Below, in pieces: positions 1 through 5,509 of a DNA stretch of 6,343 nt (within the stretch, counting starts at the first letter, position 1; each line of letters starts with the position of its first letter). The position numbers were made by a program, and so were the translations under genes. The notes beneath the pieces are model-generated. The model saw only the letters and a list, made by a program, of their open reading frames with translations, made no database searches and was not told where the DNA came from. Source of the DNA: Candidatus Bipolaricaulota bacterium (lineage in GTDB: Bacteria; Bipolaricaulota; Bipolaricaulia; UBA7950; UBA9294); the NCBI GenBank assembly GCA_021159105.1, contig JAGGSM010000291.1, forward strand, positions 1 through 6,343, given 5' to 3'.

Positions 1-63
1 CCTGTTAAAATCTCATTTCCCATAACCCTGTTTGTTGCGGATCGGGTTTTTGTGGTAGGCTAA

Positions 64-405
64 CTACTCGAACCAGAAGGCGCTTGTCACCACGGCGTCC
101 GCTCCGTCACCAGAGAGCGTAACTTGCAGTGTGCCGCCAGGGACAACAACGACATCGATAAAGGCGAAGTTGTTCGAGATCGCCACGAGGGTAGCAGCAT
201 CGCCACCTATGGCTATGACATCGCTCTTCGTGAACGTCACCGTCTTATCGAAAACGATTCCCAGTTTTGTGATTGTGGCTCCAGTAGCGTTGTCGAACAG
301 GAACACACTTTCACCCGCTGCGCGCGGCGTGACAGCGGTCTGCGCAAGGCCGACCGCCCCCAATACCAACAGTAACAGCACGACCAGACTAACTGTTTTC
401 CTCAC
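64..405 (-). CDS. Small exported protein of unknown family
   Basis: This encodes a 113-residue protein that I do not recognise. It begins with a classic Sec signal peptide: a basic start (MRKT), a hydrophobic core at about residues 5-20 (VSLVVLLLLVLGAVGL), and a likely cleavage after Ala21 (GLA|Q). The mature part of about 90 residues has no cysteine. It is rich in alternating hydrophobic/Thr/Val stretches (around 44-58, 72-76, 82-97, 104-112), which suggests a small all-beta domain, and it ends FWFE. The GTG start at 405 is chosen because AAAGGAGG lies 5 bases upstream and the signal peptide begins exactly there. An in-frame upstream ATG at 531 lies inside the proposed -35 box and would put 42 residues before the signal peptide, so it is unlikely. 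The gene is monocistronic as far as the window shows, and divergent from the lipid kinase. Export is well supported; the function is unknown. Confidence 0.75.
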   Translation of the reverse strand: MRKTVSLVVLLLLVLGAVGLAQTAVTPRAAGESVFLFDNATGATITKLGIVFDKTVTFTKSDVIAIGGDAATLVAISNNFAFIDVVVVPGGTLQVTLSGDGADAVVTSAFWFE

Positions 406-410
406 TGATG

Positions 411-418
411 CCTCCTTT
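411..418 (-). promoter_or_regulatory. Shine-Dalgarno fixing a GTG start
   Basis: On the minus strand AAAGGAGG is followed by 5 bases (CATCA) and GTG at 405-403. This is a near-perfect anti-16S match, and it decides the start of the exported protein in favour of GTG rather than the far-upstream ATG. Confidence 0.8.
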
Positions 419-503
419 ACGCATTTTCCTGCGTCGAGAGCCTTGAGCAGGGACATCCCGACTTCGCATGCCGACTGTTCTCTACTAGTGAAGAGACAAA
501 ACC

Positions 504-531
504 AGTATAGCCTTTCGTAATCAAAAGTCAA
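504..531 (-). promoter_or_regulatory. Sigma70-like promoter of the exported-protein gene
   Basis: The minus strand reads TTGACT (531-526), a 16-base spacer, then TATACT (509-504). Each box differs from consensus at one position. Transcription would start near 497, giving a leader of about 90 bases before the GTG start. The leader contains a short inverted repeat (CTCT...AGAG) near its 5' end. No known riboswitch was recognised in it. Confidence 0.65.
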
Positions 532-573
532 TAGATTGGAAGTCGTGTCCTGTGCGGGGTGAATCAGCGCTAC

Positions 574-603
574 TTGACAACGCGAACGCCATGTCAGTAC
601 GAT
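574..603 (+). promoter_or_regulatory. Promoter abutting the lipid kinase start (leaderless)
   Basis: TTGACA (574-579) is a perfect -35 box. An 18-base spacer leads to TACGAT (598-603), a 4/6 match to the -10 box. A start site about 7 bases downstream falls at or next to the A of the ATG at 611, so the mRNA would have essentially no leader. No Shine-Dalgarno is present before that ATG, which fits leaderless translation. The -35 box faces the divergent promoter at 504-531 across about 42 bases. Confidence 0.55.
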
Positions 604-610
604 CTATCGC

Positions 611-1498
611 ATGGAAAACTCGAAATACTTCTTGATCGTTAACTTAATCGCGGGGCAAGGACGCTGCAAGGAGATCTTCCCCTCAATTAAGAAGGAGCTC
701 GATAGGTCCGGCATCGAGTACGACCTGCATTACACCAATGAGCCGGAAGAGGCGACGGACGTGGCCAGAATGGGGATCGAGTCCGGATTCACCCACATTG
801 TCGCTGTCGGCGGCGACGGAACGGTGAACGAGGTGGCAAACGGGGTCGTGGGAACCGAGGCAATCCTTGCTGTCATCCCCGCTGGTACGGGCAATGATTT
901 CATCCGCATGACCGGCATTCCCAGCGATTATCGACAGGCGGTCCGCCTGCTCGCGCACGGCCGCGAGCGCTCCATTGACCTGGGGCGGATAAACGATCAA
1001 AGGTACTTCGTTAACGGGCTCGGTATCGGTATCGATGCGCAGGTGGCCCAGGATGTTCTGAAGATGGAGCGGATGCGGGGGGCAGTCGCCTACCTGTACG
1101 CGGCTGTGAAGGAAGTGTTCAAGTTCAAGGCTTTCTCTGTGAGGCTGGAGGGGAGCGATTGGAGCGAGGAGAAGGAGTGCATCTCTCTTGGCTTTGCCAA
1201 CGGGAAGTACTGCGGTGGCGGGTTTAAGCTCGCTCCGCTCGCACAGATCGACGACGGCAAGATAGATGTCGCCGCAATCGGTGACTTCCCTGTGCTTGAG
1301 CGGCTGATCAGACTCCCACAGGCTAGGAAGGGGAAACACCTGAAGCTGTCTCGCGTCTCGTATCATCAGGACGTGAAGGTCAGTCTCTCCTCGAGCGACA
1401 AGCTGATAGCGCACATCGACGGTGAGCCGTACAGGCTTCCCAAGGGTGGATTCTCCGTCAGTGTCGCGCCGAGCGCCCTGCGCGTGGTGACCCCGTAG
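611..1498 (+). CDS. Diacylglycerol kinase/YegS-type lipid kinase
   Basis: This 295-residue protein belongs to the DagK-catalytic/YegS/BmrU family, which phosphorylates diacylglycerol or related lipids at the membrane with ATP. The length is typical of the family. Visible motifs are the opening strand IVNLIAGQGR (9-18), the nucleotide-binding GGDGTVNEV (67-75), PAGTGNDF (90-97), NGLGIGIDAQV (135-145), the C-terminal-lobe motif GGGFKLAPLAQIDDGKIDV (202-220) and HIDGE (268-272). The family recycles diacylglycerol into phosphatidic acid or acts on other lipids. The exact substrate cannot be read from the sequence, so no symbol is given. The ATG at 611 fits the conserved N-terminus, has no Shine-Dalgarno, and sits 7 bases after a -10 box. 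The stop lies 2 bases from the stop of convergent mutL, leaving no room for a separate terminator. Confidence 0.9.
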   Translation: MENSKYFLIVNLIAGQGRCKEIFPSIKKELDRSGIEYDLHYTNEPEEATDVARMGIESGFTHIVAVGGDGTVNEVANGVVGTEAILAVIPAGTGNDFIRMTGIPSDYRQAVRLLAHGRERSIDLGRINDQRYFVNGLGIGIDAQVAQDVLKMERMRGAVAYLYAAVKEVFKFKAFSVRLEGSDWSEEKECISLGFANGKYCGGGFKLAPLAQIDDGKIDVAAIGDFPVLERLIRLPQARKGKHLKLSRVSYHQDVKVSLSSSDKLIAHIDGEPYRLPKGGFSVSVAPSALRVVTP

Positions 1499-1500
1499 CT

Positions 1501-3231
1501 TCAGGCGCGCTTGAAGCGCAGGTCCAGGTCATGGCGGGAGATTGAGAAGATGATCGGCCGTCCGTGTGGGCAGGTGTACGGGTTTTCCATCGTCAGCAGC
1601 CGATCGATGAGTTCTTGCTGTTCATTCAAGGATAGACGATCCCCCGCCTTGATCGCCGCACCGCAAGCAAGCTCAGCGATCAGGTGGTCGAACAGAACGT
1701 CCTTCAGTTTCGTCCCCTGTTCCAGCGCATCCACCACCTTCTCCAGCAGCTCCGTGAATCCGTGCTGAACCTGCGTCTTCACTAGAATGGATGGGTAACC
1801 GCGAACGAGGAATGTGCCACCCCCGAAGTCATCGATGTCGATTCCGACCTTGGCCAGCGTCTCCTTCCCGGCGGCCAGGGCTGCTGCGCTCTCGAAGGGA
1901 AGCTCGACCCGTACTGGGAGGAGGAACCGCTGTTGAGCTACATCCCCCGAGCGCACTTCCCGTGAGAGCTTCTCGTAAAGGATTCGCTCGTGGGCGATGT
2001 GCTGGTCGACGATCTCCAGCCCGTCCGGGGTCTCCACCAGGATGTAGGTCTGCTGCAGCTGGCCGATCACACGGCGGTCCCCCCTGACCCTCACTTTTTG
2101 CGCCTCAACCTCATGCCTGCGGAGACTCGCCTCTTGGCGCAAATCGAGCTGTGGCTGCGATACTAGCTCACTGGGGTGGAAAGAAACACTGTGCCCACCC
2201 CCTTGCCCGACATCGCCAGGGCTTCCTGACAGTGTCGGTACGACATAGCGGGAGGAGAGGGCCCTGTTCAATGCGCGATCGAGCAGATCCTGCACAGCAC
2301 GCCGCGAGGCGAGGCGCACCTCCAGCTTTCTCGGATGGATGTTCACGTCGACCTCATGGTAGGGAACGCCAATCTCTATCACCGCAAGCGGGAAGGCCCC
2401 CGGCCGGAGGATGCCTCGATACGCGCTCTGCAGGATGTAGCTCAGTCCGCTATCATCGACCGACCTGCCGTTTATCGAGATAATCTGATCACGCCTGTTT
2501 CCCCGTTTCACATCCGGCGAGCTGATGTACCCTCGCACGCTCATCCCATCCCTCTCCTCTGAAATGGGGATCATCTGCCTGCCGATTTCTGGGCCGTAGA
2601 GCTGGCCGATCCGGTCCCTTAGATCTGAGACAGGGGGAGCGGAGAAGACCGCGCGATTCCCGTGAGTGAGGGCAAAACCCACGCTGGGCGAGCAGAGGGC
2701 CAGCCGGTGTACGATCCGGTTGCAGTGGAAGAACTCGCTGCGCGCCGAGGTGAGGAAACTGGACCTGGCCGGCAGGTTGTAGAAGAGATCGCGCACTTCA
2801 ACCGTCGTCCCCACGTCGCGGGCAGCCGGGACGACATCTCCAACCTCCCCTGCGGATACGCGCAGTTCGTGCGCTGTTTCACACGCCACTGTCTTTGAGA
2901 CGATGCGCAGATGACAGACGGCGGCGATGCTCGCCAGTGCCTCCCCTCGGAAGCCGAGGGTCGCGATCCTCGTCAGGTCATCCTCCTCTGCGATCTTGCT
3001 CGTCGTGTGCCTCTGCACGCAGAGAGCGATGTCATCTTTCGTCATACCCTCCCCGTCGTCGCGCACGATGATCGAGGAGATCCCCCCGTCCACCAGATCG
3101 ATGGAGATACTCTCACTTTTTGCGTCGAGTGCGTTCTCAACGAGCTCCTTGACCACGGATGCTGGCCGCTCGATAACCTCTCCAGCAGCGATCTTCCGTG
3201 CCAGTGCCTCATCCAAGCGCTTGATTTTCAT
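1501..3231 (-). CDS. mutL: DNA mismatch repair protein MutL (endonuclease type)
   Basis: MutL couples mismatch recognition by MutS to strand removal. The protein is 576 residues from the ATG at 3231. That start is chosen because MKIKRLDEALARKIAAGEV matches the usual MutL N-terminus; 13 more residues could be added from an upstream in-frame start at 3270, but these look like promoter DNA. The N-terminal GHKL ATPase shows KELVENALDA (28-37, E29 and N33 as in E. coli), DDGEGM (58-63), TLGFRGEALASI (91-102), GTTVEVRDLFYNLPAR (141-156) and NIHPRKLEVR (297-306). A low-complexity linker (about 330-385) leads to the C-terminal dimerisation/nuclease domain: DQHIAHERILYE (409-420), ACGAAIKAG (522-530), CPHGRP (554-559) and FKR (573-575). 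These are the metal-site motifs of nicking MutL proteins, so strand discrimination is probably MutH-independent. The Ala after DQH is Ile here. No mutS lies in the window. Confidence 0.95.
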   Translation of the reverse strand: MKIKRLDEALARKIAAGEVIERPASVVKELVENALDAKSESISIDLVDGGISSIIVRDDGEGMTKDDIALCVQRHTTSKIAEEDDLTRIATLGFRGEALASIAAVCHLRIVSKTVACETAHELRVSAGEVGDVVPAARDVGTTVEVRDLFYNLPARSSFLTSARSEFFHCNRIVHRLALCSPSVGFALTHGNRAVFSAPPVSDLRDRIGQLYGPEIGRQMIPISEERDGMSVRGYISSPDVKRGNRRDQIISINGRSVDDSGLSYILQSAYRGILRPGAFPLAVIEIGVPYHEVDVNIHPRKLEVRLASRRAVQDLLDRALNRALSSRYVVPTLSGSPGDVGQGGGHSVSFHPSELVSQPQLDLRQEASLRRHEVEAQKVRVRGDRRVIGQLQQTYILVETPDGLEIVDQHIAHERILYEKLSREVRSGDVAQQRFLLPVRVELPFESAAALAAGKETLAKVGIDIDDFGGGTFLVRGYPSILVKTQVQHGFTELLEKVVDALEQGTKLKDVLFDHLIAELACGAAIKAGDRLSLNEQQELIDRLLTMENPYTCPHGRPIIFSISRHDLDLRFKRA

Positions 3232-3241
3232 CGTGCTGATA

Positions 3242-3270
3242 AGGCTAACAGATGCGAGCGCTTGCGGCAA
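3242..3270 (-). promoter_or_regulatory. Candidate mutL promoter
   Basis: The minus strand reads TTGCCG (3270-3265), a 17-base spacer, then TAGCCT (3247-3242). Both boxes are only 3-4/6 matches. The -10 box ends 10 bases before the mutL ATG and there is no Shine-Dalgarno, so the leader would be only a few bases long. The spacing is good but the boxes are weak. Confidence 0.35.
3254..3265. promoter_or_regulatory. Near-palindrome in the mutL promoter spacer (possible operator)
   Basis: GCGAGCGCTTGC is a 10/12 palindrome around AGCGCT. It lies inside the -35/-10 spacer of the candidate mutL promoter and about 20 bases upstream of the divergent HTH gene's -35 box. MerR-family regulators bind dyads in promoter spacers, and the neighbouring gene encodes a MerR-like protein, hence the suggestion. 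Short GC-rich palindromes are common by chance. Confidence 0.2.
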
Positions 3271-3284
3271 TCACGACAGAGATC

Positions 3285-3313
3285 TTGGCTGGCGCAGCAA
3301 GATCATGTATTGT
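3285..3313 (+). promoter_or_regulatory. Candidate promoter of the HTH-HD operon
   Basis: TTGGCT (3285-3290), a 17-base spacer and TATTGT (3308-3313) precede the HTH gene. Transcription would start near 3320, so the mRNA would begin almost at its own Shine-Dalgarno (AAGGAGGGGG, about 3320-3329). This promoter is divergent from the mutL candidate, with their -35 boxes 14 bases apart. Confidence 0.45.
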
Positions 3314-3330
3314 AGGGGGAAGGAGGGGGC

Positions 3331-3777
3331 ATGAACACAATCAGCGACCTTCGCAAGGCACTCGGACTTGCCACGGATAACCAGGTAAGGAATAGGATTG
3401 AAGCGATCAAGGACATCCTGTACCCGCATCTGCGACGGGGCCCAAACAACCAGATCCTCATCGCCGATGGCGGGCTCACTTTGCTGCGGCAGCTGCAGGA
3501 GTTACACGATAGTGGGCTAACAATGACGGAAGCGAGTAGTATTATGCGAACAAGCGCCAATATGACGGATGTAGAAGCTAGTCAGGTTTCATCCGGTTTA
3601 TCAACAAACAAACAGAAACAGGACGAAAGCAAGGAGATGATCGCTCTGTTGCGAGAGGAGGTGTCGTTCCTGCGAGAGCGGGTCGCCTATCTCGAGGAGC
3701 GCCTGGCGGAGAGGAGAGAGGAAGCGACATCCCCTAGTTGGTGGGAGAGGCTGCGGGGTGAGATAGATGGGGCTTAA
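3331..3777 (+). CDS. MerR-like HTH protein with C-terminal coiled coil
   Basis: This 148-residue protein is not one I can name. Residues 1-75 look like a MerR-like winged-helix reader: a recognition segment (LATDNQVRNRIEAIKDIL, 13-30), a wing-like stretch (YPHLRRGPNNQILIADGG, 31-48) and helices rich in Leu (LTLLRQLQELHDSGLTMTEAS). A polar Ser/Thr/Gln linker spans about 76-100. A charged heptad-like coiled coil follows at about 101-131 (ALLREEVSFLRERVAYLEER), and the tail SWWERLRG (136-143) could bind a membrane or a partner. A very strong Shine-Dalgarno supports the ATG at 3331. The gene overlaps the HD gene by 11 bases, so the two are probably translationally coupled. It could be a transcription regulator or a DNA-tethering protein; no effector-binding domain is evident. 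Confidence 0.7.
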   Translation: MNTISDLRKALGLATDNQVRNRIEAIKDILYPHLRRGPNNQILIADGGLTLLRQLQELHDSGLTMTEASSIMRTSANMTDVEASQVSSGLSTNKQKQDESKEMIALLREEVSFLRERVAYLEERLAERREEATSPSWWERLRGEIDGA

Positions 3778-4540
3778 TATACCGATACGCGGTAACGAGA
3801 TGCTTGAGAAGGTGATCGCGCGCGTCGATGCCTCCGAACGACTCACGACGCTGTGGGCGGCGTCCAATGTGACCGCGATCGACCGGATGCACATCAACGA
3901 TCATGGTCCGGTGCACATCAAGATCGTGACGAACATCGCGATCAAGCTGTTGCGCCTCCTCATCGCCGGAGGGGTGGAGCCGAGTGTCGTTCATGATCAT
4001 CACTTGACCAACGACGATGCTGAGGTGATCGTCTGCCTGGCAGCGGCGCTGCACGACATCGGGCACGTCATCCACCGCCACCGCCACGAGGAGCTCTCCC
4101 TCATCCTCGCTCCGGCCCTGATCGAAGAGTTTCTCAACGGGCTGTATTCCGTGCGTGAGCTGACGATACTGGAGGGAGAAATCCTGCACGCCATCCACGC
4201 TCACCGGCGCGACATCCAACCGCTGACGATAGAGGCCGGCGCGGTCAAGGTGGCCGATGCGCTGGACATGGAGTCGGGGAGGGCGCGGATCCCCTTCAAG
4301 AGTGGATCGGCATCGATCCACGCCGTGTCGGCGATGGCGATAAAGAAGGTGGAGATCATGGCCGGAGCGGAGAAGCCCGTCCGCATCCACGTGCGCATGT
4401 CAAACTCGGCCGGTATCTTCCAACTGGACACGCTGCTGCGGGAGAAGCTGACTCATTCAGGTCTGTCTCCGTATGTGGAGGTCGTGGGTGAGGTCATCGG
4501 CGAGGAGAAGAAGATCGTCGAAAGATACGAGATCGAATGA
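3767..4540 (+). CDS. HD-domain metal-dependent phosphohydrolase
   Basis: This 257-residue protein resembles the poorly characterised HD-superfamily phosphohydrolases of the COG3294 kind. Candidate metal ligands and supporting motifs are NDHGPVHIKIV (44-54), the HD pair in AAALHDIGHVIHRHRHEE (H96/D97 within 92-109), HAIHAHRRD (141-149) and KVADALDM (161-168), in the usual order H...HD...H...D. HD enzymes typically cleave phosphoester bonds, often in nucleotides; the substrate here is unknown. Residues about 203-255 (PVRIHVRMSNSAGIFQLDTLLREKL...) form a separate alpha/beta C-terminal domain, possibly regulatory. The ATG at 3767 overlaps the HTH gene and is preceded by GGGGTGAG. A second ATG at 3800 is possible but has a weaker ribosome site. 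Family membership is firm; the biological role is inferred only as linked to the upstream DNA-binding protein. Confidence 0.8.
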   Translation: MGLNIPIRGNEMLEKVIARVDASERLTTLWAASNVTAIDRMHINDHGPVHIKIVTNIAIKLLRLLIAGGVEPSVVHDHHLTNDDAEVIVCLAAALHDIGHVIHRHRHEELSLILAPALIEEFLNGLYSVRELTILEGEILHAIHAHRRDIQPLTIEAGAVKVADALDMESGRARIPFKSGSASIHAVSAMAIKKVEIMAGAEKPVRIHVRMSNSAGIFQLDTLLREKLTHSGLSPYVEVVGEVIGEEKKIVERYEIE

Positions 4541-4618
4541 GAGCCCCGTAAATGGCCTCTCTCACGCACATCCACCTTGCACATAGCCCAGAGCGCAGGG
4601 AGCGCGGCATGACACTTG

Positions 4619-4647
4619 TTGACCTAATTGCTGTAGCACGCTAAAAC
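4619..4647 (+). promoter_or_regulatory. Candidate promoter of the recombinase gene
   Basis: TTGACC (4619-4624), a 17-base spacer and TAAAAC (4642-4647) precede the recombinase. A start near 4654 would give a leader of about 110 bases containing the 28-bp dyad. The dyad could then act as a DNA site, an RNA hairpin, or both. Confidence 0.4.
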
Positions 4648-4648
4648 A

Positions 4649-4663
4649 GGGCATTTTGTGCCC
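4649..4663. repeat. Short inverted repeat at the recombinase promoter
   Basis: GGGCA and TGCCC form a 5-bp perfect stem around TTTTG, directly after the candidate -10 box. On the opposite strand its surroundings (ACAAAA-TGCCC) resemble the core of the 28-bp dyad 13 bases downstream (ACAAAAGTGCCC). The two may be related binding sites. Confidence 0.4.
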
Positions 4664-4675
4664 CTATTCGTGATA

Positions 4676-4703
4676 TCGCAACAAAAGTGCCCTTTTGTTG
4701 CGA
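4676..4703. repeat. Perfect 28-bp dyad, dif-like layout, upstream of recombinase
   Basis: Two 12-base arms (TCGCAACAAAAG and CTTTTGTTGCGA) are exact reverse complements around a 4-base centre, TGCC. Read the way Xer sites are, this is 11 + 6 + 11 bases: TCGCAACAAAA, GTGCCC, TTTTGTTGCGA. That is the same length and geometry as dif, although the sequence is not dif consensus. It lies 60 bases before the recombinase ATG. It is not a rho-independent terminator on either strand, because no T-run follows. The structure is certain; a role as recombination site or autoregulatory operator is inferred. Confidence 0.75.
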
Positions 4704-4763
4704 CAAATGTCTGAGTGATCCATCGCCTCCTCTGCTACCTTCATCTCAATAAAGGAGGGGGAG

Positions 4764-5384
4764 ATGGCGCTCGAGATCACTCAGGAAGACTTTATGTCAC
4801 CGGAGCAGGTGCTGGCGCTGAAGGAGCACTGCCGCGAAATGGCAAAGAACGCCAAGGATGACGGCCGCCGCAACCCAGTGCGCGATTGGGCGATCCTGCA
4901 CGTGGCACTCGATGCGGGCCTGCGCGTATCGGAGATCTGCGATCTGCGAATCCGCGATGTCATCCTCGACAATGGGAGCGCCTCCCTGATAGTGAGAAAC
5001 GGAAAGGGGAACAAGAAGCGGGGCGTGAAGATCGGAAGGGCGTTGCGCGATCACCTGGAGGAGTTCATCGCCTGGAAGAGTGAGAACGGCGAATCAACCT
5101 CCGGACGGGCCCCCCTGTTCATTTCTCCCCGCTCAGGGAAGGCACTCACTCGCACCGCGGTCTACCGAATCTTCAAGGCGAACGCGGCCGCGGTCGGCAT
5201 CCCCAGCCGCTTCTCGATCCACTCCTGCCGCCACACCTACGCCTCCCTCCTCTATCATGCCTCCAAGTACAACATCCGTCTTGTGCAGAAGCAACTCGGC
5301 CACAGCTCCATCCAGACGACGCAGATCTACGCCGACGTCCTCAGCAACGACGCGGCGATCGCGGTCGACAACCTGCCGCAGTAA
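4764..5384 (+). CDS. Stand-alone tyrosine recombinase (catalytic domain only)
   Basis: This 206-residue protein is an integrase/Xer-superfamily site-specific recombinase. All six catalytic positions are present: Arg54 (GLRVSE), Lys81 (NGKGNKK), His153 and Arg156 (HSCRHTYA), His180 (LGHSSIQTT) and the nucleophile Tyr189 (TQIYADV). It should cut and rejoin DNA through a 3'-phosphotyrosine link. It lacks the N-terminal SAM-like core-binding domain of about 100 residues found in XerC/D and phage integrases. The catalytic domain begins about 10 residues from a start with a strong ribosome site (AAAGGAGGGGGAG, 4751-4763), so it is probably not a degraded gene. The length is like FimB/FimE, the inverting recombinases of about 200 residues. 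No excisionase, cargo gene or transposase partner is visible. It could be a phase-variation recombinase, a remnant of a mobile element, or a small chromosome-borne recombinase with its own site. Confidence 0.9.
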   Translation: MALEITQEDFMSPEQVLALKEHCREMAKNAKDDGRRNPVRDWAILHVALDAGLRVSEICDLRIRDVILDNGSASLIVRNGKGNKKRGVKIGRALRDHLEEFIAWKSENGESTSGRAPLFISPRSGKALTRTAVYRIFKANAAAVGIPSRFSIHSCRHTYASLLYHASKYNIRLVQKQLGHSSIQTTQIYADVLSNDAAIAVDNLPQ

Positions 5385-5448
5385 CATCAACCGCTGTACA
5401 GGTCCTTCCATAAGGGTGCTTGTTTCATCTGGTTTATATAGAAACCGC

Positions 5449-5470
5449 ATAAAAGTCAAATAGCTTTTAT
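5449..5470. repeat. Inverted repeat 3' of the recombinase
   Basis: ATAAAAG and CTTTTAT are perfect 7-base arms around the 8-base TCAAATAG. Together with the preceding CGC, the left arm reads CGCATAAAAGT (5446-5456), close to CGCAACAAAAGT in the upstream 28-bp dyad. It is a candidate second recombination site or half-site. Confidence 0.45.
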
Positions 5471-5471
5471 C

Positions 5472-5509
5472 CCGAACAACACGGGATTATATACGCTGCT
5501 CTTGTTCGG
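5472..5509. repeat. Inverted repeat CCGAACAA/TTGTTCGG
   Basis: These are 8-base perfect arms separated by 22 bases. The left arm overlaps a shorter dyad, ATCCCG-7 bases-CGGGAT, so two mutually exclusive hairpins are possible in a transcript. Confidence 0.45.

Noticed and set aside
24..51. AACCC/GGGTT followed by T's as a plus-strand terminator at the left edge
   Set aside because: The stem is only 5 bp with a 15-base loop and the upstream gene is not in view, so support is too weak.
131..520. Plus-strand open frames across the exported-protein gene
   Set aside because: They are antisense shadows with no ribosome site, and the minus frame has a promoter, Shine-Dalgarno and signal peptide.
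406..531. N-terminal extension of the exported protein to the in-frame ATG at 531
   Set aside because: The ATG lies in the -35 box and upstream of the likely transcription start. The GTG at 405 has a perfect Shine-Dalgarno and begins the signal peptide.
683..1414. Long minus-strand open frame opposite the lipid kinase
   Set aside because: The plus frame carries all the kinase motifs; the minus frame has no recognisable domain or ribosome site.
3734..4390. Long minus-strand frame opposite the HD gene, and a similar one at 5133-5459 opposite the recombinase
   Set aside because: Both have the low-complexity His/Arg/Asp/Val composition typical of antisense frames in GC-rich genes, and both oppose genes with intact catalytic motifs.
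4538..4564. Stem TGAGAG/CTCTCA right after the HD gene as a terminator
   Set aside because: The stem is only 6 bp with a 15-base loop and no T-run follows. It may help termination but cannot be called.
4649..4703. CRISPR-like or tandem repeat array in the recombinase upstream region
   Set aside because: There are only two imperfectly related palindromic units and no regular spacers.
4764..5384. Chromosomal XerC/XerD
   Set aside because: The protein is about 90 residues too short and lacks the N-terminal core-binding domain; the nearby palindrome has dif geometry but not dif sequence.
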